A stretch of 64,000 bases of DNA from positions 9,658,001 through 9,722,000 of the forward strand of contig NC_084813.1 of NCBI RefSeq assembly GCF_963583255.1. The letters are read 5' to 3'. How positions within the stretch are numbered: the first letter of the stretch is position 1; each line of letters opens with the position of its first letter. Below are positions 25,340-37,420 of the stretch, piece after piece. Origin of the DNA: Pyrus communis (taxonomy: Eukaryota > Streptophyta > Magnoliopsida > Rosales > Rosaceae). Below the pieces are notes generated by a model, which had not been told where the DNA came from, made no database searches, and saw nothing but the letters and a program-made list of their open reading frames with translations. Made by a program: the position numbers and the translations under genes.

Positions 25340-27905
25340 TGTGACAACCCGTCGCTAATTTGACGATTTTATAAATTTTTAAAAGTGTGATTTGACGAAA
25401 ATGCTCCTAAAGGCAAGGTTGTTGAGTTTCGTTGACCGGCGTGTAGTGAAACATACGAAATATTCTTTTAACGTATTCTTAAAGCACTCGATGGTATAAA
25501 TGCGTAGGCGCAAGCATAAGCGATTTTGGAGTTACGGTTAAAATCTTACGGAACTACGTTCATAAGGGCGTTTTAGTAATTTCACGTTTGCGGAAGATAT
25601 TTTTATGTTTTTCTATTTTTAGCCTTGGGCTGTGTACCACTTGGGGCCCATGCCCCACTTTTCTCCCTCACTCCCGTGTGTCCCTCTTCAACTCTTTCAT
25701 AACTCTCCCTAACTCTATTACATTTCTTCACTCCCTCTCTCTACTCTTTAACTCTTCTCTTTTGAAAACCCAGCGAGCCTTACCTCACTTTCTCCCTCAG
25801 CTCTGTACACATTGCACAGAAGGTGCAACAGCACCGATCCAACATCACCATCATATTTCAGCGAGCTCCATAGGAAATGCTCAACCACACCAAACCATCA
25901 TGCCATAACCTTCTCTGTCTCTTTCTTGTTCTATATATCTTTCCCTTAACCTCCCTGTCGTCTCTCTCATCTCCACAAACAAGGGATAACCGTGAGGCTG
26001 AGGTCATCACCATCGTCGTCTTCCATGGCAAATGACCATCGAACCAATGTTCCCCACGATATAATGTCATCTGAAAACCTAGTCATAGGTTTAGTTCCAA
26101 ACATCTCAACGGGAATGGTTCTCAGATCATGGAGCTCTAGCACTGTGGAGACTGTCCGTCATAGATCTCACCACTTTTTGTGAATGTGAGTGTCGATTAT
26201 ACTCTGTGTGATCTCCCATCATGGTTTAAAATGACTTTTAGGCTTAATGAGTGAAGTTTGGACTGGTTTCATGACAGAAATGTCGAAGGAGGAAGTTTTA
26301 CAGATTTCTGGAAAATTAGGAACTGTGGTCATCCGACCACTTTCATGCCATTTTTCGAGCCAACACCAACCTTAGCTCGGCCTCACTTTGGTATGGTTTT
26401 GTTCCCTATATTTCTAACTTCAAAATGGCTTTTCATTCATTGACTTTGGTGGAGAATCGAGCTTGATAGGAGCTCTGGAAGTTGGACCAAAAACTTGCAA
26501 AATGCAGGCCTTCGCAAGGAAGATGAGTATTCACAGGCGCATGGGCTCACGTTGGTTGTCGGCGCGTGGCTGCCAGTGCAGCCACTTATGGTGGGGCGTA
26601 GAGGAACCCGAGATCCCTCCTTAGGTTTCTCGATGTAAACGAATCCGAATCTGCCGTCCGTTTTCCGAAATTCAACCGTTTTAAAATAGATCCTTTATTT
26701 GCCATACTTTGTGTAAAAAACGCGTTTATACGTTAGTGCGTTATATATTTACGTTAATGGTTTCGTTTCTAGGTGAAACGCATCGTAAGGATCTTCGATG
26801 TCCGGAAGGCGGGTTCGACCCGACGACATGATCTGTGAGTGGGTCTTTACTTTTAAATATTTCCATTTATACATTTGAAAAAGAATTTCCTACGCATGCT
26901 TAGATTAGACTAATGCTTATAAGAATTAACAAATAACGAAAAATTTACGAAATTACCATAAATCCTACAGGATGCACATGTATGCATACGTTTATGGGGC
27001 TTTAATTAAGGCCATGATTAATATTTTATTTATCACTATAATGTTGATGTGAATTATTGAATTACTGTGACACGACTATATTTATGTTATCTGCTCATTG
27101 TTTGCTATACACTGGTGTTAGTACTTGCCCGGTCCAGGGCTAGTCTTTCACATGTATGTGCACTTCGCACCATAAGCTCACTTTGAATCCATTGTAGGTG
27201 CCAGTCTTGTCCTAGGTTGCTATAGGCAATTAGGACTCGTATATGCTGCGCATAGCACCAGTCTTCACGTGATTGTAGTACTAAAGCATATATCATTTTT
27301 ACACCCAGTCATGTTCATGTTAGAATATCTCTTCATGAACTCGTGTGTCAGCATGTGTCGATGAGCACTCAAATTGATATGATTGCTTATGCAAGATTAT
27401 GTGATTACGGACGTCATGTGTTTACTTACGAAATATTGTGTCGTATGAATTCTTAAGATATTGCAGGCTACGGTAAGTATTTTCTTACTATAGGTAGTAT
27501 GTATATTTTGGAAACTATACTTGTTTTACGATGAGGGGTTATTATGTTTTCAAAAGGATTTTTAAAAAGCTTTATTTTTAGGCCCAGTCACCCTTGTTGT
27601 TCTCCCTCCAGGTTCTAGTGACAATGTTCGTGTCGACGAGGATTTCTGGCAAATGCTGATACCGGAGACTACTCCCAATGGTATAAGTCTTATTCTAATT
27701 TTACTATACTTTACTTATGCTCTGACATCACGTGTGAAATGGATTCATTCCCGCTCACAAGAGCACTCTATATTTAGGCACTTTTAGGTTTAAATTTATT
27801 CACATTTTCCACATCACTGCACTTTATGGCTTCATCACCCTCCAGATGTCGGCCAACACAGCTCGATTTGGAGTCCAAGTCGACATTTCGGGTCAGGTTG
27901 TGTCA
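25340..27905 (+). mobile_element. Solo LTR (family E), TSD attat
   Basis: 2566 bp from TGTGACAACCCGTC to ggttgtgtca, flanked by attat (25335-25339 and 27906-27910). Layout and termini resemble the LTRs of the chromovirus at 46990-56252. An inverted, truncated relative lies at 30366-31614. No internal region, hence a solo LTR. Open frames inside show no protein domain. Confidence 0.85.
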
Positions 27906-28656
27906 ATTATTGAAACCAAAATAGGATAGAATAAATCAAAATCCCTAAATCTATAAAAACCCTAATGTCTTAATTCCCTAAAGGCTAAAATTGAATACCT
28001 TGTGGCTTCGAAATGGACTGGTCGGAACTCAAGAGTTAGGAGACTCGGGACCATGAGGTGGTGGCCGAAGTTGAGAGGAGCAGATGGTGGTTGTGAGAGA
28101 CTCGGAGTCGACTTTAGAGAAGTTTAGGAGGGAGCTTACCTATCGTGATTCGAAAAGGAATCTGAGAATCGAGAGGGAAAAGAGTCAGTCTAGACTGTGG
28201 GAGAAAGAGATCGAGAGGAAGGAGATTGAGAATCGATAGATCCAAAAGGGAGGACTAAGGAGATGAGAATCTTCGAGAATGTGTGAGACTAGAGTGTGTG
28301 TATGTGATTTGAACTATGTACATTTAATTGGATATCCACAATTCGAACCGGGGGCCTGTGTCTTCAAAAGATAGGACTCGCCCCACCCCACCTTTTACTT
28401 GGACCCGCCCCGCCCCAATTTGTATATAACAAAATATAGACCCATCCCGAACTTGTCCCAAACTATTAGTACTGCCTCTACTCGTTGGTCCAGGACCCGT
28501 TTTCCCACTCCTATTAGGTTCTATTAATTTCAGTCAAAATAAAGGATGAATTTTAGATGGAAAGCTATTGAATGAAGGATTTGAATTTGGAATTTCCTAT
28601 TAGATGGCTTAATTTGACTGTTATACAATTAATCATTTGGGTTTTAATAAGATAAA
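27906..28656. other. Unassigned sequence between LTRs
   Basis: 28335-28525 is rich in ccaccccacc, gcccc and gacccg words, roughly opposite in orientation to those at 22905-23060. No coding sequence recognised. Confidence 0.3.
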
Positions 28657-28928
28657 TGTTGTGAAATTTAGTGTGAATGCCAGACATGTGATTGTATGTG
28701 GAAACAAATCAAAATAAACTTTGGTGACAACCATCAAAAGTCTTAGGTGAAAAAGTCTTAGGGAGGTAAAAAATTTCTTCATACATGTAACGTTGTGTCG
28801 GATCAAAACCTCTATATATAGAGGTATGTTTGTAACCTCATTACAACACACAAGATTAAAAGTGAAAGTAATAATTTCAATCTCATTCCCCTTTCTTTAC
28901 CTGCACCCTTTTGTGTGATACCGTTACA
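28657..28928 (+). mobile_element. Possible short copia-like solo LTR
   Basis: A TG..CA unit (tgttgtgaaa to gttaca) with a TATA element inside a perfect palindrome (cctctatatatagagg, 28809-28824) and a leader-like sequence after it. No exact TSD was found, so the boundaries and identity are tentative. Confidence 0.3.
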
Positions 28929-29032
28929 AAAATAAACAGTGTGATACATTTTTACCTTCCACTTCAATCTCTATCAAAGGCTATCTCTCTCGCTCTCTAA
29001 CCCTAACCACCATTCATTTTCTTTGCTGAAAA

Positions 29033-29200
29033 ATGTTTTTCCCAAGGATCTTAGTGTTCATCTTCCTTCTCTCCTTCACCTGCTTTGTGATCCCTCGCCA
29101 CCACAATGAAGAGTTGGTAGCACCATGCCTTCTCCTAGTCCTCAATTTAATAATTACTTGTAATTTTTATTTCTTATTTGGTGTAGCTCCTAGTTACTAA
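29033..29200 (+). CDS. Small ORF with signal-peptide-like N-terminus
   Basis: An ATG-to-TAA frame of 55 codons. It opens Met-Phe-Phe-Pro-Arg and then a hydrophobic stretch (ILVFIFLLSFTCFV) resembling a secretion signal, followed by a His/Asn/Glu segment and a second hydrophobic stretch. A pyrimidine-rich leader precedes the ATG, and the TATA palindrome lies about 215 bp upstream. A gtagca after codon 28 could be a splice donor, making this a first exon. I do not recognise the family. It may simply be a chance frame next to a retroelement LTR. Confidence 0.25.
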   Translation: MFFPRILVFIFLLSFTCFVIPRHHNEELVAPCLLLVLNLIITCNFYFLFGVAPSY

Positions 29201-29205
29201 TCTTG

Positions 29206-29400
29206 TACTACAATTTTAGATGGTGCAGTATAATTGCCCATCTTGAACTACATATTTAATTTTACTACAATTTTAGATGCAGTATAATCTCCCATCCTAC
29301 ACTACATATTTAATTTTCCTAGTGCTTGAATGGTGCTGTATAATCACCCGTTCATACTATATTATTTTAATAAGAGTGATGCGGTACTACAACCTTCCTC
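29206..29400 (+). repeat. Degenerate tandem repeat, roughly 60-bp period
   Basis: Three to four diverged units contain a gcagtataat(t/c)gcccatc-like word, then actacatatttaattt and ctacaattttagat. Confidence 0.55.
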
Positions 29401-29435
29401 GTTAATTTTTTTTTTTCTAGTAGTAATACTCAATA

Positions 29436-29640
29436 CTAATGGCAGTGCGCAGTATGATGGAAATCAATTAGTAAGATTCAACACGTATAGGCCAAACATA
29501 CAAATTACTAATGAACAAGAATCTGATCAAGAATAAACGTGTGAGTTCTATAGCTTTTGTCCACATAATTTGTTTCCTAGTTATAGAATGGGTACATGTC
29601 TAGGGTAACCGCCAAAAAAAGGTTTCAGAGCCTAGTATAG
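29436..29640 (+). pseudogene. EPRV-2 movement-protein C-terminal remnant (left end)
   Basis: An open stretch ending at TAA (29534-29536) has the block DGN-Gln-Leu-Val-(Arg/Lys)-Phe and an acidic tail. The same block occurs at 46884-46989, where it closes a longer movement-protein-like frame. Similarity continues past the stop (cctagttatagaat, then cgccaa) and matches 56258-56312 across the chromovirus insertion. This is therefore one end of the integrated viral sequence, overlapping the other end. Confidence 0.55.
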
Positions 29641-29949
29641 AATAAAAATGATAAAATATTTATTGAAAAAAAAAAAAAAAGGACAGATTTAGATTACTAT
29701 ATTTTATTTTTAAGAATATATCGAGTTTATTTTAACATACTAGTTGTAACGGTATTAGAAATACTCAGAATATATTTTGAACATGTATAGTTTTGCTAAA
29801 GTAGTTTCTAGCCTTAGTTTTCATCATATTTTAAATATTTCGATAAGAAATAATTGAATTTTTGCGTTGAATCCTTTACATAATAAAAAAAAAATCAATT
29901 TTATTTTCATTTATCTCATATTCCAATAGATGCTACATTAAATAGACAA

Positions 29950-30365
29950 ATGTTGAGTGCCCAGCTAAACCTAATTAGTTGCATAAATTTTGGAATTTTA
30001 AATCAGCTCAAAGAAATGGAATCTCAAGACTTAACCAAAGACTTAGATAGATTGATATATCAAGCTAATAAAAATATAGTTAAGATGTTATTAGAAATAA
30101 AAGACAAGATAGAAAATATAAAACCAATAAAGAAATTATTTCCTGATCAAAAGATCGTAGAAAACCTAAATTATTTAAAGAAGGGAAATGAGAAATTGAA
30201 AAGAAGCTTAGAAAGATTTAGTATTGTATCCACTTAATAAGGATTTAGACAAGTACATGAGGCTTATTTTAGAAGACAAACCAAAAGTAATTGAAGTTAC
30301 TACCAGAGATTTATTAAAAAAGTGTTGGAAACCAAATAAATCACTTTCAAAAATAGAATAAATAA
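29950..30365 (+). pseudogene. EPRV-2 small coiled-coil ORF remnants
   Basis: An open frame at 29950-30237 and a shorter one after it encode Lys/Glu/Leu/Ile-rich sequence with heptad-like spacing, as in the small virion-associated ORFs of caulimoviruses. Assignment rests on position between movement and capsid remnants and on the shared AT-rich coding style. A reverse LTR interrupts it at 30366. Confidence 0.4.
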
Positions 30366-31534
30366 TGACACACCCCGATCCGGAATGTCCACCTGGACTC
30401 TGAATCGAGCTGTGATGAACGACACCAAAAAGCTGACGAAGCATTTAGTGTAGTGATGTGGAAAATATGAATAAATTTAGGGAATTGTTATTGACATTCC
30501 AAAAATCTCATTCTACACTCTAAACTTTCTATATTGGAAAGAAAAATACACTTGTAAGGAGTGTAGATAGAGATTTTTGGAGTGCCAATAACACTTCCCT
30601 AAATTTAAACCTAAAAGTGACTAAATGCAAGAGTGCGTATGTGAGCAGGATTGAACCCAATTCACGTGTGATATCAAAGCATAAGTAAAGTATAATAAAA
30701 GTAGGATAAGAATTATACCATCAAAGGTAATCTCTTATACCAACATTTGCCAAGAATCCTTGTTGACATGAAAGTTCTACCACTAAAAACTGGAGGGACA
30801 AAAAATAAGGGTGAGTAGGCCAAAAAATAAAGCTTTGAAATACCTGTTCAAAAATGTAATAACCCTCGTCGTAAAACAAGTATAGTTGCCAAAAATAACA
30901 TACTACGAATAGTATGAAAATACTTACCATAAATGGTAATATCTCGAGAGTGCAATACTTCACCATAATTCGTAAATAAACACATAACATCCAATAATCA
31001 CAATATCTCGCATAAATGAACATATCATATCGAGTGCTCATTGACATATGCTGACAGACAAGTTCATGCCGGGATATTTTGACATGAACAGGACTGGGTG
31101 TAATAATGATTTACGATCTAGTACTACAATCATATGAAGGTTGGTGCTATGTGCATCACAAATGAGTCATAATTGCCTATAGCAATCTAGGACAAGATGG
31201 GCACCTACAATGGATCCAAAGTGAGCATACAGTGCGATGTGAACATACATGTGAAGATTGACCCTGGCCCTAGCGAGTACTAACACCAGTGTAGCACACA
31301 ATGAGCAGATAATGTGAATATGATCATGTCACGGTAAATCAATAGTTCTAGTCACTATAATACTATTCATGGTCGTAAATATAATTAAAGTATCCCATAA
31401 TAGTACATGTACATGTGCGTCCTGTAGGATTTAGAATAATTTCATAAATCCCAACAATACGACATTTCTCATAAACGTTAATTTAATTATGGCATTACGT
31501 AAAAAATGCATTATTAAGCATATATGGAAACTAA

Positions 31535-31568
<34 letters not shown>

Positions 31569-31614
31569 AAAGAAAAGACTCATTCACAGATACTTCCGAG
31601 ATCGCAGCCGTACA
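30366..31614 (-). mobile_element. Truncated inverted LTR, relative of family E
   Basis: It opens tgacacaccccgatccgga, the complement of a family E/chromovirus-type LTR 3' end. It then matches the complement of 25340-27905 in its cttgtcctaggttgctatagg and chromovirus-like middle part. The opposite LTR end is missing and homology fades near 31614, so only about half is present. A (TA)n microsatellite lies at 31534-31566. Confidence 0.6.
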
Positions 31615-31912
31615 AATAGATTGGAAATTCATTTTAAAACAAGAATAATTACATCAATTTTAGATCAGATAGAAGAACTTTAAGAAAATCTTGATGGATA
31701 AATTAAATGATAGTCATTATTTTCAAGAAGCAATCAAGAAAACAGATACTTTAATAGACAGGAATAGTTTTTAGTCAATTACAAGCATCGAGAACAACCA
31801 CAAAAGAAACCAAAAAAATGTTAAATTGTACAAACTATCTTCTTTTAGAAATCCTAAATAAATTAGAATCTCTTGAAATTAGGTTATCTTCTTTAGAAAA
31901 ACTTTCAGTTAT
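31615..31912 (+). pseudogene. EPRV-2 capsid-region fragment
   Basis: AT-rich decayed coding sequence rich in Lys, Asn, Ile and Glu, ending exactly at the TSD gttat of the next insertion. It continues at 32851. Stops are frequent. Assigned to the virus by continuity across the insertion. Confidence 0.4.
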
Positions 31913-32850
31913 TGTTTGGGCCCAAAATAACACTTTGGACCAAGCCTGGAGTTGCTTTTGGTCCGATAAGGAATATCGAGAATATTTTTTGCCATGGGCC
32001 GAAGCCTAGTAGGGATCAGCCGAGTCCTATCAGAATGTGATTTCTGCCTGGATATAGGTGAAGTGGTCGAATCCTAATACAATAGGGATTCTTCAGAGGC
32101 TAAAAGCTTTTGAATCATAAAAGATGCCGAAAGTCAAGGGTTGAATCTAAATGATTAAGGAACTTGGTTCAGAATCCTATAGGAGTTAGGATTGGTCGAG
32201 GCCAAATCAGATTGGATTGGAGAATTCCAGTTCGAGTAAAATTTTAGTTCAGTTATTTGGGAAACCGCTACTATAAATAGAGAGGGGTGAATCATTCAAA
32301 AGCCTCTTATTTTCTTTTTTTCAGCCAACACATCTTCAGTTTGGATAAACAGCACTGTGGAGGCAACTGCAACATCTTCAGTTTAGATAAACAATACTGG
32401 AGCCATAGAGTCAACTGACAGAGGAGACCTTCAGTTTGGATAAACTAGCAATGCTTCGAGACCGACTGGTTATTTATCCAAGTCTTGGTCAATAGGGATT
32501 TCCAAGTCCTTATTGGTAGAAGTCATCTCATCAGCCTTCTCGGCGAAGTGAGGTGTTACCAGGTTACTACATTCGGCACACTGAATGCTGAATATTTGTT
32601 GAACTTTGCAGAATTAGCAACCTTGTCTTCAAGCTCTAAAACTCAAAAGGCAAGACGTATTCCTTCCTTGGCCACGGTCACAAGATTAAGAAGTCATCAG
32701 CGTACCCAATGTCACATCAACATACATTTTACTCCCCAGCTGAACTCGGTTGACAAGTTGGCATGCCCCGCATTCAACCTAATGACGTAGTTAGCTTATT
32801 AATTACTCGGCATGCACGTCATGTAGGCTAAGTAGTTTTTAGGATCAACG
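31913..32850 (+). mobile_element. Solo LTR family A (copy A3), TSD gttat
   Basis: 938 bp from TGTTTGGGCCCAAAATAA to atcaacg, flanked by gttat on both sides (31908-31912 and 32851-32855). The terminal CA has become CG. It has the family TATA box (ctataaatag near 32272) and the repeated tttggataaac motif. No internal region, so a solo LTR. It lies within EPRV-2 sequence and dates that integration as older. Confidence 0.9.
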
Positions 32851-33420
32851 GTTATTAATAAAGATAAACAATTGATACCTTATGAAGATCCTAACAAAAA
32901 GATAGATCAAATGTTAGAAAATATAAGGAGTATAGGTAATATAACAGGATTAGTAAAAAGAGTAAATCTTCAAAAGGAAGATTATATTAATGAATCCAGT
33001 AAAACTAGATGAGTATATGGAATTGGTTTATAACCATTGTCAGAAGATGGAAGACAATGATTTTGATAAAGAACTAAATAAATATTTTGATTGGTCAGAA
33101 AATAATTGGGAGATACATGTAGAGGAAAGAAACCTTTCTCAGAATTTTTTAAATGTAAACAGGTTAAATCTATAGAAGAAATGAGGAATATAATTGATAA
33201 AGACTATAACTTAGAAGAAGTTTTATGGATCAAGAAATGAAGGATAAACCAGAACCATTAGTATTTAGTAGACCTAGTTAAGATAGACCACTAATTCCAA
33301 ATAGAAATAAAAGACTAGGAGTATGAAGCGAGCGCAACAGATAAATAGAATAACATAAGAAAGTAATATAGGTTTGGAGGAATAGGATATGAAAAGTAAA
33401 GCAGTTGATCCACTAGATAT
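32851..33420 (+). pseudogene. EPRV-2 capsid-region fragment
   Basis: Open stretches, notably 32990-33175 (61 codons), encode acidic and Asn/Asp/Glu-rich sequence like the N-terminal part of a caulimovirid capsid precursor. Stops occur every few tens of codons. It follows on from the sequence before the A3 LTR. Confidence 0.4.
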
Positions 33421-33719
33421 AGCTTACCGGAAACTTTAAGAGATCAAATTAGTCACTTCAATGGTGGAGGAGACTTCTTCGAGATGCACAAACTCGAGTT
33501 CAAGACCTCTGATTCTAATTCGATTGACTAGATTCGGTCACGTGATCAAAAGAAGATAACTTCGACTTGCCCAGCTAGTAGGCGGACGGTGTGCTTAGAG
33601 GTTTTGTTCACGCTAACCCCAAAGAATCAAGTCACTTGTTTTCCATTATCTCTCATCTGGCATCTCGGTGCCTAAGTTTAGATATTAAAAATGATTCATA
33701 AATCTTTACCTATTTAGTC
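33421..33719. other. Unassigned, less AT-rich than surroundings
   Basis: Base composition changes from the flanking viral remnants, suggesting a small insertion. No ends or genes recognised. Confidence 0.25.
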
Positions 33720-34166
33720 CAAAATATTAGATAAATCAAGTATTAATGGATTAATATTAGAATTAACACACATACATCCTCAAGTGTGGAGTCAAGCAAT
33801 AGACACTTGGAAAAGTGAATTAATAAGGCATGCTATGGTGTCTCACACTTTTTTTGAAAAGGATACAAATGTTTTTCTACCATAGAGAAACATTCTTATG
33901 ACTAGATATAGCAAAAATCTATAACAATTTTAAAGAAAAATATTCAACAGAGTTTAAACTAAGAATAGAAGCACGAATGAATATATTTAATTTCACAAAT
34001 TTCATCTGAGAATTAGCAACTGGAAGGATAACTCCAATAAGAGGAGTAGCAAACCAAAATATAGCTTTAGCACATTTAAAACAAACAAATATTAGAAAAA
34101 TAAAAAATATTGTTCCCTTTACAAAAAAACAAAAATAAAAAAATAAAAAAAAAGTACTTGTCAAGT
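33720..34166 (+). pseudogene. EPRV-2 capsid-region fragment
   Basis: Decayed coding sequence in the same AT-rich style, with stop codons where Gln or Trp would fit. It ends at the TSD caagt (34162-34166) and resumes at 36772. Confidence 0.4.
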
Positions 34167-36771
34167 TGTTGACCCTAAAAACTACCAAGCCTACGTGGCG
34201 CGCAGGGCGAGTAACTAATGAGCTAACTACGTCCTTCAGTTTATGCATGGCGTGCCAACTCGTCGGCTGAGCTCGGCCGAGGAGTAAAATTTGTTGATGT
34301 TGCGTTGAGCACGCGCTACTAACTTCTTGATCTTGCAATTACGACCGAGGAAGGAATACTTCTAGGCCTTCGAGTTCTTAAGCCTGAAGACAAAGCTGTT
34401 AGTTCTGCGAAGTTCACGAATCGTCAATGCCGGGTTCGATCATGGTGATTATATTCGTAAGAGTATAAGCACGTCGAACCGGCTCTAAACTATATGGACA
34501 CAGGTACTCAAAAGAGATGTATGTCTTGATGGTAAATGTGGTTCGGCCGTCAAAATGCCGAACTCTGACACTCACTTGTGAGTATCCAATCATAAAATCA
34601 CTCGGCGTTCAATTTGCCGAATGTAGTAACTTGTAACACCTTACTTCAAGATGACCTCTGCCAATAAGGATTTAGAAACCCTTCTCAACCGAGACTTGGA
34701 TAGGTAACCAATCGACCTCGACGCAGTGTTGTTTATCCAAACTGAAGATGTTCGCCGGTTGCCTTCACAGTGCTGTTTATCCAAACTGAAGGTGTGTTGG
34801 CAGAAAAAGAAAATACAAAATCTCAAGATGTTTGAGAGGTTTGCGCAGGGCAATTTGTGTGTTGAATTGGAGAGGCCTTGAATGATGCACTCTGCTCTCT
34901 ATTTATAGCAACAAATTCTCCTGACGATCGAGTTAAAACCATATTCGGATTAGGACTTCTTATTCTGATCTAACCTTATCTTGACCAATCCTACTTGATG
35001 AGTCAATACTATATTATATATTTTACCCTAATCTTAGTATAATTTGGTAATTATTTTGGTAGAATTTTGATATTTTGCTTTATATTTTCAATATAAGACA
35101 TTCGACTTCCTCTGGAGCAAAAATAACCAAACAGACGAATTTTAGAGTAATTCAAATTGAAGGACGTTCGTGTGTCTCTTGGCTTGTTCGTATCAAAATT
35201 TGGAAATTTTCTACGAAGCGGTTATTTTCTGGCGATTAAATAAATGAGCAGTGCACGTTGCTGGAAAGTGACGTTTTTGGGCTTAAACTGCATTTTTGGA
35301 GCCCAAGATGATATCAGATGGGTTCGTGGCCTTCTGGAGAAGTGTTTAGAATAGTTCAAACTTTAGATCCAGCTATTTTGGGCCCGTTTTGGAGCTGATT
35401 TGGGTCTAAAACGAGGCTGTGTAGATTTCTAGGCGAATTTACCAAGTTAATTTAGGATTATGTTTCCTATTTTATTTCAAGTTTTTAGGTTTCCTAGTTT
35501 TATTCTAAGACCTTTTACTAGGATGATTTTAATTAGAGTTGTATAAATAAACCTTTTGGCAACCTAGGGTTTTTTGGGTAGAACGTATGCAACTTTTGGG
35601 AGAAGATTTTGGCTAGAGCTTAGAGATTTCAAGACTTATACTTTCAGGTGTTTTCATTCTTTTTCTAGTTTAATACAATTATGTTGATTTTAATTATGAA
35701 TATACGTAACTAATCCTTTTTGCTAGGGTGAGGCCATGATCTTTAGCAAGAATATGTAGTCTCTTTTTAATTTTCTTATGAATTTATGCATGCAAGTTTT
35801 GAATTGTTAATCACTGTGCTTTAAACTATCTATTTGTCTTAGTGATTCGTGACCATTAGGATATTTAGAAAAGTAATTTGATGCAATTTTGTCGGAGTGT
35901 TGTCCCTAAAATTGACTAAGGTTTCTTGTGGTTAACATGTGTAACTACTTAGGATGGACGACACGTCTTAGGAGTTATATGGTTTTTCAAAAGGTTTTCA
36001 CAAAACTTAATGAGTCTTACATGTTGACATTCAATTTGGACGCCACAGACGGGTTGCATGTTAGATATACGTTCTATATTAGGGATTCCAAGTAGGGCAT
36101 ACTTTAGGAAAGCCTAACCTTCAAAATATGCATTTGTAATTCATAAGAAATTAGAAGAACTACGTAGAATTGTTAGGGTGACGGCGGAACCCTAGTGCTT
36201 TTCCAAATTTGTTTCTCAAAATATTTTCTCTTTGTTTTGTTTCCTTTTTAATTGGTTATTAGTTGCTTTCCCTAAATTACTTTTTTTTTAAAATTCATTT
36301 TTAATACTTTTAAATTCAAAATCAACCTTTTCCAATCTTTACTTTCAAATAATTAACTAGGATTAGTTTTTTTTTTTTCATAAACTGTTTTAAATAATCC
36401 CAACGGAAAACGACCTTACTTGAGTCGTTTATACTACAATAACATTGTTCTCTTGCAAGTATTTTGTGTGATTTTATCCCTACTTTGGCAGGTGGTAAAA
36501 TCCTTATCACTACTCCTATTAGGACTTTGAACTCACCCCTTTTTCAAGCCGTATTCATTTCCGGCCAAGAATCCTCATTGCATTAGGACCCCTTATCGTA
36601 CTAGGACTTCGACCCATCCACTATTATCCAAATCACTCATTCTTGCAATAAGACTCGACCACCCTAACTGAGCGGCTTAGGACGACCAGACAGCCCATAG
36701 TACATTTGAAAAAGTTTTGGGCCGAACATAAACTTACACTCGGCCCAATAATATTATTTTGGGCCCAAACA
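34167..36771 (-). mobile_element. LTR family A (copy A4), inverted, TSD caagt, with nested LTR
   Basis: It reads on the plus strand from tgttgaccctaaaaacta to ttttgggcccaaaca, the complement of a family A LTR, with caagt on both sides (34162-34166, 36772-36776). Removing the nested solo LTR at 34996-36509 and its TSD leaves about 1086 bp, the size of one LTR, so A4 is itself a solo LTR. It contains the family TATA box in complement (ctatttatag, near 34898). Confidence 0.9.
34996..36509 (+). mobile_element. Nested solo LTR (family B-like, copy B2), TSD ctact
   Basis: 1514 bp from tgatgagtca to ccttatca, flanked by ctact (34991-34995 and 36510-36514), inside LTR A4. A TATA-like tataaataaacc lies near 35543. 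The overall build (TGAT start, TCA end, a late tatccctactt-type stretch) resembles the LTR at 23599-25303, though the two are not close copies. No internal domain. Confidence 0.85.
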
Positions 36772-37420
36772 CAAGTAGAGCAGGACTATCCCTAGAAAAA
36801 TCAACCTGTGAATGATATACGACCAGATAGGATTAATACGACAAAGACTTAGAAATTAACTTTTTGAAGAATTTAAGAAAGATTACACAAGAAAAACTTT
36901 AGAAATTATCAGAAGAAACAAAAAGATTAATAGTCACAAACACGTATAAACTAAACAATTTAGCTTTGAGAATAGGATGGGTTTTTGATAAACTAAAGAA
37001 CTACTGCATAGAAGAATTAATAAAGAAAGAAATGAAGAAAATCAAAGGGGAATATGGTTAATATGGGGAAATCTACACACCAGGATTTAGCGATTATATA
37101 GAGACAAAAAAGAAACATTTTAAAAATAGAAGAGATAAGTTTCAAAAACCTAGTTATCAAGAAAGATATAAATATAGAAAATCTACCAAGTACCCTAATA
37201 AATATCAACCAAAAAGACAGGTTAAGAGATTTAATAAATACAAACCAAGAAAAGAATGTAAAAATGTTACATTTGTGGCTCAAAAGATCATTTGACAAAT
37301 AAATGTTCGAAATCAAATCAAAATAAGAAAACTAGGGAATATATTAAAATTATAGAAGAAACAGAACAAATGTTTATAAACATCTCAGATGATACAAACA
37401 CAATCATTTTATAGTATTTA
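36772..37420 (+). pseudogene. EPRV-2 capsid C-terminal region with zinc knuckle
   Basis: Lys/Arg/Tyr-rich coding remnant leading to a CCHC zinc knuckle at 37265-37306 (CYICGSKDHLTNKC), with the C-x2-C-x4-H-x4-C spacing of retroelement and caulimovirid capsids. A basic stretch precedes it and an acidic stretch follows, as in caulimovirus coat proteins. Frames change just before the knuckle. It cannot encode an intact capsid. Confidence 0.65.

Noticed and set aside
33919..34338. 139-codon minus-strand frame
   Set aside because: It spans the junction between EPRV-2 sequence and LTR A4, so it is a chance product of the insertion.
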